From Xiphophorus maculatus (taxonomy: Eukaryota; Chordata; Actinopteri; Cyprinodontiformes; Poeciliidae): a DNA stretch of 64,000 nt. Numbering within the stretch: position 1 is the first letter of the stretch; every line of letters starts with the position of its first letter. The notes beneath the pieces are model-generated. The model saw only the letters and a program-made list of their open reading frames with translations. It was not told where the DNA came from and made no database searches. Positions 1 through 11,350 of the stretch are shown one piece after another. The stretch is from assembly GCF_002775205.1 (NCBI RefSeq), contig NC_036457.1:11074996-11138995 (forward strand), read 5' to 3'. Position numbers and translations under genes: made by a program.

Positions 1-190
1 ACCAGCAGATCACCCGACTCATCAAATCCTTCCTAAAAACTTCACATGGTCCCAAGAAGCATCAGTCATCAAATTAAAAGAAACACATGCTTGAAATATA
101 TCACTCTGACTGTTATGAATCCATATAGTTATCACTTTTTTTGGAATTGCTACTGAAATAAGTAAGCTTTGGTTGAGAAACCCCTTTAAA
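1..190 (+). mobile_element. 3' fragment of a Tc1-like element
   Basis: From about base 55 the sequence (catcaaattaaaag..., cttgaaatatatca..., tcactttttttggaattgctactgaaataa) follows the post-transposase 3' region of a common teleost Tc1/mariner-like element as I remember it. The same family is represented by the longer copy at 53700-54600. The element is cut by the left window edge and has no coding capacity here. Confidence 0.55.
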
Positions 191-1580
191 TATATTCCCT
201 CTGGCCTGAGAGCATCTCAAGATCACCCAAGAGGAGATGGAGAGTATTACCTGATAGAGCGACGTTTGGGTTTCCTTTTTGAACTTGATATCACATTAAG
301 TAAGTAAGTGGATTTAAGGATCTAAAATAAAAAATGTTGTTTGTTAAGGTGACTTAATATAAAGTAAATAAAGAAGAAATCAAAAACTATCACCCAATAT
401 TTCTTAAGTTTCTTTTCTGTACATTTCTCAGAGTTTCGTCACATAAGAAGCAGTTTTAAATTTTAAAAACAATCTGATCACGCATTAGCGTCGCATTACT
501 TGTTTTAAAAAGGTTGCTGGATTGTATGTGACAATTTAATTTCTATTGAATGTTTTTTTGCAAACCGCTTAATCGAATTTATCCTGAGTGCAAACTATCT
601 TCAGAGGTAATTCCTCCTCTAGCAAATCATTTAACTTTGTGAGCAATAGTTCTCCGTTGGGGTCTCTCCTTCTGGACCTGGTGGGCTCTGGTGACAAAAG
701 CACCAGAGCCCACACACAGCAACACACAGCATCACCAGCAGTATGGCATCGCCTCCTGGTGGACAGCATGGGGAATTCAGTTTTAAAATTATATTTTTTA
801 TTGGTAAACTGTATGTTCACTTTATTTGTTTTTCTATTTTTGAGTGCGGATTAATATTTTTCAGGTTTCTGCAAATTTTTACTATTGGAACTAATATGTC
901 ACTATAATCAAAGAATAACTAAATAAAACTTTTAAACTAAGTAAATAGAAAATCCTATAAAGATTATTATAGGCATCTTCCTTTTTTTTATATAATTGTT
1001 AAAGAACATAATGAAAATAAAAATCTGTGCTATAGAGACACATCGCAACAGCTGGAATGTCAAGAGACGTGGATACCTTTGTAAAACATGGAAATAGTTT
1101 AGCAGTTATTTTATTCTTATTAAGGTGATCTTACCTCAGCAAGCCTTAAATTACAAACAACTTTCTCCGTCTCTATTTCAAGTATTTCCACATCACATGT
1201 TATATCAAAAATATCTGAGGAGATAACTAATCAAGGATAAATAAGTGTTTATATTCTGCTTTCCAACATCATGCCCTCAGGTTGTGTTCCAATAGGTTTG
1301 CTGTACTTGATGTGCAACTATTGGCTCCCTGCTCATGAAAAGCGATATTTTTTTTTGATCAAATGAAACAATAAAAACGCAGAGCTGATGCTGAGCTGGC
1401 CTCTTTCCTCTTCTGTCGCCAACGTATCCTCTCAACTATAATATGACAACATTTGTGATGTAAAAATAATTAGGTTGCCACCGTATAATTGACATTGATC
1501 TTTCTTTAAAAAAAAAAAAAAGATCAAGTGAGGCAGGTGGTGGTTCTGTAGTAATGAGAGTTTTTACCAAGTGAGGGCAG
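191..1580. other. Left flank of ccdc167, no recognised gene
   Basis: AT-rich sequence. The stretch 569-854 is open on both strands, but no reading frame was recognised as a protein family. It contains the hairpin at 681-713. Poly-A is present at 1507-1521. Nothing else could be supported. Confidence 0.5.
681..713. repeat. Perfect 13-bp inverted repeat (hairpin)
   Basis: The arms gtgggctctggtg (681-693) and caccagagcccac (701-713) are exact reverse complements separated by a 7-base loop. The stem is GC-rich, in contrast to the surrounding AT-rich DNA. Function unknown. Confidence 0.85.
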
Positions 1581-1694
1581 CAGAGCTTTTTGTCACAGCG
1601 GGAAGGTAAACATTACGAAGAAGAAAAACACTTCCGTACAGTCAGATCTGTGTCCAGCTACTTGCACATTGCCTTCTGTCGCTTTAGTCACAGA

Positions 1695-1745
1695 ATGGCT
1701 AAAATGAAAGACAAGAAACGAGAAAATGTAAGCATCGCTTCCGAG
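1695..1745 (+). CDS. ccdc167: ccdc167 coding exon 1
   Basis: Encodes residues 1-17, ending ...SIASE at a codon boundary, followed by donor gtaaaact. The 5'UTR probably extends upstream; its start was not determined. Confidence 0.88.
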
Positions 1746-3757
1746 GTAAAACTTTCCAAGCTTTGTTTTCGGTTCTTATGCGTCAGTCGCTGTTTTTTTT
1801 TTTTTATGCCAAACGGTGTTTATCATTCATTCACTGTTCTGCTTGTTCTCTTTCTAATTTCGTTAAGTTATGTTCAGTGCACAGTGACCTCGTTTAATTA
1901 ATGTCTCTGTATGTGTAAAGATTGACCGTCTGGAGGAAAGACGGGAGCGTTGCCAGGACAACCTGGAGAGGGCGGAGTTTAAAAGCAGGAAGGCGAGGCT
2001 GTCCGAGCAGGACAGGTGAGGGTGGAGAAGGTGGAGGTATCAGCTCTAAATACGCTGAAAAATGCAGTGAGACATTCATAAATCAATCAATCTGTCTGTC
2101 TGAATTAATATGCTAAAATGTTTTTTGTCTGTCTTTCCATGATGGATATATGACATGGAATTTTTTCTTTTCCTTTTTTTTTTTTGCTGCGTATGCAAAG
2201 TGATGTTGTGGAAAAATAACTCTACAGTCAAACAGAATATATTAAACACTACAACTGCAGTGTACCATTCATACACAAGGCTCTCTGAGGAGATTTTCAT
2301 AGAAAAAACAGATAGAAAATAAGAAAGCATAAGCATACAAGTATCAGCTTGCATTCAATTCAATTAAAAAATACTTTATTTATCCCAAATGGAAATTAAA
2401 TATCATATCATTCAAGTATTATCAAAAGGTCATTGGATAGTGATGCTGTGGGCAGGAAGGATGTCCGTCTTTTTGGTCTGTTCTATGAAGCTTTCTTTTC
2501 AATTCCTCTAGGACTTGGGGTCAAGGTTCAGATATTGTTTGAGCTTTTGAGACGTTAATCACGGTTATGCATTCTAACTGTCTAGAAGTAAGAGCAAAAA
2601 TCCTTCTAGTTGCAGAGCATTTAGAACCAGAGGCAATAACTGTCCAAAATTCAATGCCTCAACCAAAAAATTTACAAACTAAACTCTCAAAAAAATAGCA
2701 ACTCAGAACTAACTTATGTAAACACATATCAAACTGTCCAGACCATGTATCTCTTCAACTCTGTTTCATCACTACGCACAACTTGATGTTTGTCAATCAC
2801 ATAAAATCCTGATAAGAAATATTAATGTTTGTGAGTGTAATGTGAGTGTAATTACAAAATCATGTTTATTTGTATAGCACATTTCAGTAACAAGGAAACT
2901 CAAAGTGCTTTACGTCATTAAAAACACAAAAATCATAGAACACATAGTCAATCATTGAAACATTACATTTTGCCTTAAGAGATATGAATATGTTTGCAGG
3001 ACACTCTCTGTCTTTGGGAATGTACGTTTGTGTATTATTTATTTTTTTATTTGGTTGTTTATTTTGTCGTATTAGCAATTGATGCATATCATTTTCCCAT
3101 TCCACTTTTTTCCACAGACAAGAACTGGAAAACGAAATGGCAGTAATAAATGAGAGGGTGCAAAAGCTAGGTGAGCTGATACATCTAAAATAATTGTTCC
3201 TGGTGATACACTCCACTTGATTGCTAAACTACGTTAATGTATGATTTGGATATTTGATCATTGTTAACAAGTGAAGCTGAGGGACTCCCCGACTATAGCT
3301 TTTCAAGATTCTAGATTCATTTCTCACATTCCTTACATTAGAGCCAGCGTCTCTTGTATTCTTGCAGCAGTGCTCACCCATAGCTGGCAACATTTTAATT
3401 AACACTTAAATGTTGAGTTATGGGTCACGTTTACTAACAGAATGGCAAATTAAGAAAATGATATGCTAATAGCTAATTTGGCTGAACAGCCTCACAGGAT
3501 TATTTTTTTAATTTTTATAGTTAGTTTTTACTGTGTTCTGTGCAACAACAAAACAATAACACTAATCAGTCACAGTTACATTAGAGACTGCTAGTTGCCA
3601 AACATTACATGTTAATTGGTTAAGTTGTTTTCCCTTAGATAAAGAGCTTGCGATGTTGAGAGGAGAGAACCGAAGGAACATGGTGCTGTCAGTGGCCCTG
3701 CTTACGATCAGTGCTCTCTTCTACTACGTCTTTTTCTACAATGAGGATGAGACATGA
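1695..3757 (+). CDS. ccdc167: ccdc167, coiled-coil domain-containing protein 167, four exons, complete
   Basis: Coding exons are 1695-1745, 1921-2015, 3118-3170 and 3639-3757. All introns are GT-AG and the joined frame gives 105 residues (the human protein is 97). It starts with a lysine-rich MAKMKDKKREN segment, then a charged heptad-like helix (about residues 18-76, with a LEERRERCQDNLERAE stretch), then ENRRNMVLSVALL leading into one hydrophobic segment (81-100) and a short acidic tail, NEDET. This is the architecture of a small tail-anchored membrane protein. The ENRRNM-LSV motif before the membrane segment and the KKREN start match vertebrate CCDC167. The molecular function is poorly known. 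I chose the ATG at 1695 because it is the first in-frame ATG and has A at -3 and G at +4; the ATG at 1704 lines up better with the human start and is the alternative. The frame is open upstream to 1590 but without an earlier ATG. Identity is strong; function is not inferable. Confidence 0.92.
1921..2015 (+). CDS. ccdc167: ccdc167 coding exon 2
   Basis: Acceptor ...gtaaag before ATT GAC CGT; donor AG/gtgagg. Encodes IDRLEERRERC and the rest of the first coiled-coil half, ending two bases into an Arg codon. Confidence 0.9.
2350..2660. repeat. Dispersed teleost repeat, retroposon-like
   Basis: Contains an 'aatactttatttatcccaa...ggaaattaaat' module followed by 'gtgatgctgtgggcaggaagg', a combination that recurs in fish genomes as the tail of non-LTR retrotransposons or SINEs. 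A second copy of the first module is at 43055-43090. Lies in ccdc167 intron 2. Family assignment is from memory. Confidence 0.5.
2860..2965. repeat. Dispersed teleost repeat with 'tttatttgtatagcac' module
   Basis: The string tttatttgtatagcacattt, followed by 'caaagtgctttacgtcatt' and 'aaaacacaaaaatcatag', is a widespread fish interspersed repeat. A diverged relative appears at 21740-21800. Lies in ccdc167 intron 2. Confidence 0.55.
3118..3170 (+). CDS. ccdc167: ccdc167 coding exon 3
   Basis: Acceptor ttttttccacag preceded by a pyrimidine tract; donor G/gtgagc. Encodes QELENEMAVINERVQKL, continuing the coiled coil. The frame joins exons 2 and 4 without a break. Confidence 0.9.
3639..3757 (+). 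CDS. ccdc167: ccdc167 coding exon 4 with stop
   Basis: Acceptor ttttcccttag. Encodes DKELAMLRGENRRN, then the single membrane segment and the NEDET terminus, with TGA at 3755-3757. Confidence 0.92.
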
Positions 3758-4049
3758 TGCCACAGAGAACCTCAGAGGAAGCTGCTGCTCTTAACAAGTT
3801 CAGATCAGCCTTGTAACAGGATGATTATCTGAGCACTTACCAAATGAACAAAAAACCTAAGGACTGAAGCGTTTTTTTTTTGTTTTTTTAATGAGCCGAA
3901 GATTTGATTGAAATGCCTCAGTTCTGCCTCCAGGTGGCGTCATTGTCATGTAAAGTTTCTCAAATGGTGCCCTAAAGTTGCCAAAATTTACTGAACTGTC
4001 TTAATTCTAGATTCTGTACGATTTTTGAATCCTGTGGACCAACAGTGAT

Positions 4050-4055
4050 AATAAA
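4050..4055 (+). promoter_or_regulatory. Probable ccdc167 polyadenylation signal
   Basis: Canonical AATAAA about 290 bases after the ccdc167 stop, giving a plausible short 3'UTR. Further AATAAA motifs occur near 4307, so the site used is not certain. Confidence 0.5.
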
Positions 4056-5689
4056 GCTTGTTGGGTAGATTTGCCTGTGAAATGAATGAACATATTCTTT
4101 AGCTTGCTTGTTGTTGTGTTTGTTTAGAAAACCCTTACTACACATAGGCAGCCTAATTAGCACACTGAATGTAAAGTTTGCCTTATCTAAGCCAGTTATT
4201 AATTACAGTGTATGCATGATTGCCTTTCATGCCTGTGTGTAAAAAAATATTAAAAATACACCTATCAGTTAATGCGCTTGACTTTTTATTGCTTCCTGTA
4301 TGCATTTAATAAAAAATGACTAAGAACTGACATACAAAAACATTTTATGTTTACTTTAAATATACAATAATGGATTTGATTTAATTCATTTTTGTAAATA
4401 AATTCATATTTATCCAGTTTTGGAAGTCAGTTGTCATTTTTCACATGACATCCTGTGTACTACTTTCTGATCAAGTTGTTTCAGTAATAACATATTTATA
4501 GAGGCTTAAAGCCTTTTACAATTGCATGTTTATTAAGAAATTAATATATTTATGTCCAATTTAACATTTTATCTCTGCCAAGATGTCTTATAAATGAGCA
4601 AAATTGTTCTTTTTAAACTACTTTACTGTATAAGTCAGTCATTGCGTGTCAACATGACTTTTCCCCCTTTTAAAGATGCATGCACACCAAATTATTACAT
4701 TCAAGGGTGCTATTTTGTTTAGCAGCTACCTGAAAAGATAAATCGAGTTGAAATGTTTCAATCTACTGTAGAGTTAAGGAATATAAGCCTTGTTCCATGA
4801 TGCAAAAAATGATAGGGCCGGCTAATACGTGATAGTATTTTCATGGAGTTTCTGTTGAGAAAAAATACAAAATAAAAATAATGTAAAATATTGAAAATCT
4901 GAATATTTGATCAGAGTGAATTTTCAATTGGTTCCTGTGGGAGATCTTTTATTGTGTTGGGAAATATTTGTGTGCCCTCCCTCCTACACTCTGTTAGCAC
5001 CAACGCAGACTTTGTCACGCCTCTGGCTGCTTGCTCTCTTATTCCCAGAGAAAACAAATATCAACAAACCCATTATGCAATCCTTCTGTGGGATTTAAAA
5101 GATTATCATTGTCGTCACCATCCCTGAATTAATTTGTATAATCACTTTGATGTTGAGCTTGAGAGTGCTTTAAAAAACATATTTTACACAAACCAACCGT
5201 ATTACTTTTCATTACAGTTAAACTACGTCATGTCTCCATGTTCACTTAAGAAACTCATGATTTATTGACTGAGGCCAATGAGGTTTGGTAAAGGATAAGA
5301 CTTGATAAATACTATTTTACATTGTTTTTCTGTCTCTTTGAATTTGTCTTTTTCTAGTTCAGAAAAATGTTTAAACTTTCCGTGAACATTTTAAGTCTAA
5401 TCTCTGCAGTAAATATTCAATATGTACAGACAGAAAGTAGTCAAATGAATAAATACAATATTTCCAGTATGTTTGACAGAGTGATAAAATGTATTGTACT
5501 GCTTTCATAGAGCTACACAGTATGAAATCCAACAGGGGTCTTCAACCTTTACTATCCAAAGCGACATTCTAGCCACAAATGTTACGTGAGCTTTTTCATA
5601 AAAGACAATTTTGAATTTTTATGTTTGTATAAATATCAATTATAGGGAATTCATTATCGTTCTAAAAAAATCTCTGGCCATGCAAAGCT

Positions 5690-5800
5690 GGAAGGGACTT
5701 GAAGCAAGGAGTCCTCCACAGTATTGACCCAGGGGCACTGAATACAAACCTTTGACAAAATTGGCTGATTTTTATTAGCACCAAAAATAGCTAATAATTG
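5690..5800. mobile_element. Tc1-like transposon remnant
   Basis: The core 'acagtattgacccaggggca' followed by 'ctgaatacaaa' matches the right-hand part of a very common fish Tc1-like element (consensus recalled as 'tattgactcagggg...ctgaatacaaat'). Only about 100 bases survive. Confidence 0.5.
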
Positions 5801-5807
5801 CTAATAA

Positions 5808-5857
5808 TTTTCTTCAACTAAATGACAGTTGAAGAAAAACTGTCATTTTTCTTCAAC
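5808..5857. repeat. Overlapping inverted repeats (three-arm hairpin cluster)
   Basis: An 11-base arm ttttcttcaac occurs at 5808-5818 and 5847-5857, with its exact complement gttgaagaaaa between them at 5828-5838. A second nested pair, aaatgacagt (about 5820-5829) and actgtcattt, also exists. Either outer arm can pair with the middle arm. Confidence 0.85.
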
Positions 5858-8724
5858 TTGTAAGATCTTCATAAATTCACTGACGTTGGTGGACATGTGA
5901 CTAGTTTTGGAAGGCACTGAAACGCCCGAGGTTTGCAAGCCGCAGATTATCAGTAAAGAACTCACTTTGAAGACTCACCCAGAGTGACATGTACAAACAT
6001 TTGAAACTAATTTCTCTCAAATCAGCAGCTGTAACGGCAGATAATCATTAGCATTTCAGTCTTTGTGCGCTGGGAGTGATGCAAGTCATATTCATGAGAG
6101 TGTCACGCTGCTTGTGGCTGAATATGTCCCTTCATGCTTAATTTCTGCATTAGTCACCATCGCTACAGTTAGGAGAAGAGGACCATCTCCCAACAATTTC
6201 TACTTAAAATCGGATGACAGCAGGGTTTAGTAAATTGAGGAGAATATTGGGGTTACGGGTGAAAGGCATGGTGAGGCACACGGTTGATTTGTCATAGAAA
6301 TGATTTGGAGGAGTGCAACTGCCAGATTATGAAGGACACACTTTTCTACACTGTCCTTTAGAGGTTCAAAGGAGGATGTGATAAAGTAAACTGATGACAG
6401 GTAATCATGTTGGGAGTGAGGTGTGAGTGAATGAGAGCACCTGCTCTCGCTCTATCTCTTTAACCTTACTTTCCTGCAAGTCAAGTTGACTTTGTTTCAC
6501 ACGTTACATTATTGCAGATATTTCATTCAGTATTTCAGGTTTGCTTCATTTGGCAGAATAACTGCAGTGGTGTTTTGGTCAGTTTGACACTTGTCTGGGA
6601 AATAGTTTTAATTGGGGCTTCTGGGAGAAACTATTGATTGCATGTTTTCTAAAGTTCTGTGCTTTGCGCGGATGATTAAGTGTTTTGATTTTCTTTCGTA
6701 TGTCTGAGAACTACAGCTAATACACAGCAGGTAATAATCAGAATGAAGATCTCAGTGCAAAGAGGTGTTTGGAGGTCAATGATCTCATAAGAGCACAGAA
6801 GTTACTTGCTCACACTGTCCTCAGAAAAGAAATCCTGTACTGTGGTTAGTTAAACATACATTTTCTCTTTTGAAGCTTGAATTTTGAAGGAAATTGTTGA
6901 TAAAATATTTGACATCTAAACAATTTACCAAAATCAATGACAGTTTTAAGTAATCTTTCAACTTTACCAGTATTTTTATCCTGACTGGAAGTTGTATTAA
7001 GATGGGCTTCAAACTCAAAGACTTAAATTCCATCTCTAAAAACAAGTTGTCAAAAAATATCAGTGGAAACGTGCAACATACTTTCTAAGCAATTACAAGA
7101 CGTGGTTGATTGCTCTTGCAATATTTTATTCCCGCTGATTATTGAGAAGGCTACAGAAGAGAAGATATTTTACACAAATAAACATTTAAGCACTTGTTTT
7201 TGGTGAAAATTGATTCTTTTTTAAACACTTTTTACTTATATTTTCTTATTCTTTGTGACATTTCTGTCTCAACAGTAACAAATTTCTTGGTTGAATGAAA
7301 ATCATTTTAAATCCAAACGTCTAAGTTGATAAGTAGTATGGGTAATTAAGGTAATAAAATTAATGTATGATTCTCCATTAGATAAATACATTTGTAAAGA
7401 TCATTTTCAGTTCTTGGTGAAATATAAATGAAGATGTCATTATGTCATGTTGTTCAGCAGGTTTTAACAACGTTCTCCTTTCCATAGTCAGTATCAGCAC
7501 CAAGCAGAACACAGCCAGACATTTCTAATTTTTATTCATATTTTTTGACTCACTGGCTCAGATGCCGCTCTCCCAACAGATGGAAAACATCATGGCATTT
7601 GAAGATGTTCTGCCCGACAACTCATGCAAAAACTCATGAAGAACATAATTCAAGTTTGAGCACTCCCATTCCTTCCTGATGCTTCTTGACATTTCGTACA
7701 GTTATAAGAACATCTTTAATGCAAAACCTTTTGGATCGGTGGATGCAAGGATGCAGAATTGAAGCTTGCAACAACAGCAGGAGCATAGACATGATGAGTC
7801 AGAGAGGAAGTCTTGAATCTTAATGAAGCTGTCCATATTGGGAGCGCTTCATGGATGTTATGTAGAATATGAAGTACAATGCATGTGAAGCGGTGCAGCT
7901 CAAGTTGACTACCTTGTGTTTCTCCTGTCCTGTCCTCTTGCTTACAAAAAGGCATATTCGTTTTTTGTTTTGTTTTGGGTTTTTTTTTTAGAAACAACAT
8001 TAAATTGTATTTTGACTTTAGTTTGGTTTCAGCAGATTGTAAATGTGGTTATCCACTACATTTGACATTTATTCTGAAATTTAGACCTAATTCTGAATCC
8101 CCTTCCTCTTCCTTTTACATCTGCCCCATCTTGAGAAAAATACTGCTTCCTATCCCTGGCTCTTTAAATCCATCTTTACCAAAGGAAGGATAAACCCCCT
8201 ACTTGTTCCAGTTTGGCATAATGTTTTTTATTTTTCTAACAAAGGCTTGCTTAAGTTCCCTCTATTCCAATCACAATGAGCCTGAGAACCAAGTGCAATG
8301 AACCAGTCCAATGGCATTTTATGAAACACTACAAAAAGTATATTAAAACAATTATGAAATGTTTTGTGAGGATAAGGCAGTGATACAGTTGTCAGATTGT
8401 ACTTTGTTGCTGGTGGATGATTTTGGTTTTTGATATAGGCCAAATTGGCAGTTTCCCAGGGCAGCAGTGGCAAAGGGACGAAGGTTGCACATACACACCA
8501 GATGGGAAAAACTTGTGGGTAGGCCCTGCATACATTTGATTAATTTTATTTTTTCAAAGAGCTTGACTTTAATAACTTGTTGCTGATAATAAGAAGACTA
8601 TTGATTACTATTACTATTGATTTCACATTACTATTGCTTTCCAGTTTTTTCTGTTTTCTAACTTGAGATGGAGTTTAATATTCCTCAGATTTTTTTGTTG
8701 TTGTTGTATTTTTTATATATTTTG

Positions 8725-9090
8725 AGCAGTCAGGACTAAGAGTACCCAAATGCAAACATAGCCTGCAGGTAAGTACAGAAACTTCAATGAATGTGAAAAA
8801 CACAAGGCTATGTGAGGCAAGGTTCAATTAGCCCAAAATTCTATATAGACACAAATCCAAAGAACATCAAACATTACTGATGATGAGCAAACAGGTGATT
8901 ATCTACGGCTGACACAGACAAGGCGAACAGAGGCTGGGTAAACAAGCCGGGTGTACAGGCAAATTATACATAGTGGCTGACACAGCTGGAAACAATGACG
9001 ACAATCGTAGAGTCGCAGCAATCAGGGAGTTCGGATTGTCTTCCAAAAAAATTGTGAAAAAGACAAAAACTACGTCCAAATGAACAAAAT
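8725..9090. repeat. Probable degenerate interspersed repeat
   Basis: Phrases such as 'acccaaatgcaaacatagcctgcagg', 'gacaaggcgaacagaggctggg' and 'gctggaaacaatgacgac' resemble a non-coding repeat seen in several fish genomes. No ORF or terminal repeat was found, so the class is unknown. Confidence 0.35.
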
Positions 9091-9239
9091 AAATATAATG
9101 AGTTATGAGACAAAAAGCATTTCCAACGTTATAAAATACAGAAAAAAAATAGCAACAAAATAAAAACTAACTGAAGACAGAATTGAAGCTTCAATCTCCT
9201 ACCTGTTCCAACTCTGTTTTTCTGCTGTCCATGGATGTT

Positions 9240-9622
9240 ACATCCATCCATCCATCCATCCATTTTCTTTACACCCTTGTCCCAACTCTGGTCGGGAGGG
9301 GTGCTGGTGCCTATCTGCAGCGAACGTTTCAGGCGAGAGGCGGGGTACACCCTGGAAAGGTCGCCAGTCTGTCGCAGGGCAACACAGAGACAAACAACCA
9401 TGCACACACAGACTCACAGCTAGGGAGAATTTAGAGAAACCAATTAACCTGACAGTCATGTTTTTGGACTGTGGGAGGAAGCCGGACTACCTAGAGAGAA
9501 CCCACACATGGGCAGGGTGAACATGCAAACTCCATGCAGAAAGACCCCGGCCCGGGAATCAAACCCAGGACCTTCTTGCTGCAAGACAACAGTTCTACCA
9601 AGTGCACCACTGTGCAGCCCTG
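9240..9622. repeat. Common teleost dispersed repeat with (ATCC)n end
   Basis: Begins with (ATCC)n at about 9241-9262 and continues through 'ggtcgccagtctgtcgcagg', 'cagagacaaacaaccatgca', 'tttggactgtgggaggaagc', 'aacatgcaaactccatgcag' and 'cttgctgcaagacaacagtt'. This order is a well-known high-copy fish repeat, probably a LINE 3' tail or derived SINE lying antisense (so the tail reads (GGAT)n). ORFs across it are not genes. A decayed second copy of its right part is at 62640-62735. Confidence 0.75.
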
Positions 9623-10741
9623 GATGTTACATGTACACACCCAATAGCATTTCCAGAACTTTCCAAAAACCTGGAAAATATCAGGTTGTAGTGTATAAGT
9701 TCTTAGGATCTTTAAAAGACATCAAAACGCCTCTTCAAGTCAACCCTGGATTGCTTTTGTGTTTGCTTGATGTGAAAACAATAGCACAATTATTTTCTGC
9801 ACCCATAAATATTTTCCCACATGCTCGGAATGTTAAATATGATAGTTTACCAACAACATTTATTAGGAATAAATGCTTAAACACTGACTAAAATAGGGAG
9901 AAGCCTCAAGCTGCAGTCTGCAGTTTATGGGAGAGGTTCCTGTTTGACCCTACCCCAATTTTTAATTTTTTTTATTGATACAATATGGATTTTTTTTTCT
10001 TTTCCTTTTTCTCATATATTCTTTTTCTTCTTGGACATTTCCTTTTTTTATTGCAATAAAAAATGTTGTAATAAAACTTATCTTTCACTTTTTAATCAAA
10101 TATTAGTTCCTATATACCACAAAACAATAATTATGCTGTTAATCATGTTTTTTGATTCAGTCAACTCAAATATCATTACACTGCGACTTAATGTGGTCCA
10201 AACTTGGCCTACATAGAGCACACTTATGCCTACTAGAACCATCTATTTAGGGAAGACCTTCTGCCCCTTTACCTGTAGCTGAACCTTTAAGACAAACATA
10301 GTTAGGAGCAGAGAGTACAGTGGTTAAACAGCATGATGCTGAGTGCCCATAATACTTATTAAGCTCAGTGTAGCTTGAAAAATTTCTCTTAGTCTCACTT
10401 ACTACGTCACAACGTGTTTTTCTGAGAAAGTAGAAGCTGAAAGGAGCAGTTTACGGCTGCTGCTTTCTCTCTCTCTTTCTCAGACATACTCTGATCTTTA
10501 CATGCTTTTCTTGCACGCCGCACACACATCGCAGACTGGATTCAGGCAGCACATACACACCTACCTTCAGTCTGCTAATTCAGTAATGACAAATCTTTGC
10601 AGGTGCCAGGCTGCTAACAAGCACATTCAAGCAGCTCAGTCCTCTGCCAATTTGTGCCTACCCACCGACACACACAACAACACAAGCAGCCTTTACTGGC
10701 AATCAGAAACATGCCTCTGAGAGAAGCATAAAATCTGTTTT

Positions 10742-10747
10742 TCAATA
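10742..10747 (+). promoter_or_regulatory. Isolated AATAAA motif
   Basis: AATAAA in 'tttcaataaaagctttt', 3' of a slightly GC-richer stretch (10430-10720) that has no credible protein. It could terminate an unannotated RNA or belong to an old LTR; no gene is assigned. Confidence 0.2.
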
Positions 10748-11154
10748 AAAGCTTTTAGGATTTGTAAACTGGTGGGCGTGAGTATTACTCATTTTGGGGC
10801 CCTGACTCTGTTTTCAGAGTCCCTTTATGGTGACTTGTCACCCTGTTTAGGGGATAAAAACCATGTTTTGATATTAAGGTAAATTCTTGAAACTAAATGC
10901 TTCAAGGAGTTACTGTAATATTTCAAAACGGTTATTTGAAGATATATAAAAGAGTTGCTTCCTCTTTTGTAGTGTACAAGTTACACTTTAATGTCTTCAA
11001 AAGTTGTGAGATTATTTAGGATGAATTTATCAATATCTTTTTCTTTGTACGGTGATCATTCAGTCAGATCGTTATGTTCAGTAGTTTTCAATGTGGCTTT
11101 TGCTAAAGACAAAACTTAAAAATTATGATTATGACAGACCCAAAATACAAAGCT

Positions 11155-11350
11155 GTTAAAAAGTTTTCCTCCCCTAATAGATTTATTCTGTTACTTTTTC
11201 TTCTCAGATTTAAATGCTTCAGATCATCTGATAACTTTTTGTGTTAGTCAAAGTTAGCTGGAAAGATTATAAAAAGGAGTGTTCAAATGATGATGTAATT
11301 TATTAAGGGAAAAGTCACCCAAGCCAACCTGGCCCCTGTGTAAAAAGGCT
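11155..11350. mobile_element. Terminal fragment of a Tc1-like element
   Basis: 'aaatgcttcagatcatctga', 'gtgttagtcaaagttagctg', 'aaatgatgatgtaatttatt' and 'ccaacctggcccctgtgtaa' follow, in order, the end region of a fish Tc1-like element recalled with 'tgtttcagatcatcaa...aaacctacctggccctgtgtg'. The transposase part is absent. A related copy with transposase remnants is at 60895-61650. Confidence 0.6.

Noticed and set aside
1590..1694. N-terminal extension of ccdc167 from 1590
   Set aside because: The frame is open but contains no ATG before 1695; the apparent start is TTG.
9129..9459. Open frames on both strands over 9129-9459
   Set aside because: They lie in a common fish dispersed repeat with an (ATCC)n end; the frames overlap in opposite directions and match no protein.
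9508..9891. 127-codon plus-strand frame
   Set aside because: Its first third is the same dispersed repeat (aacatgcaaactccatgcag...); the rest has no protein signature.
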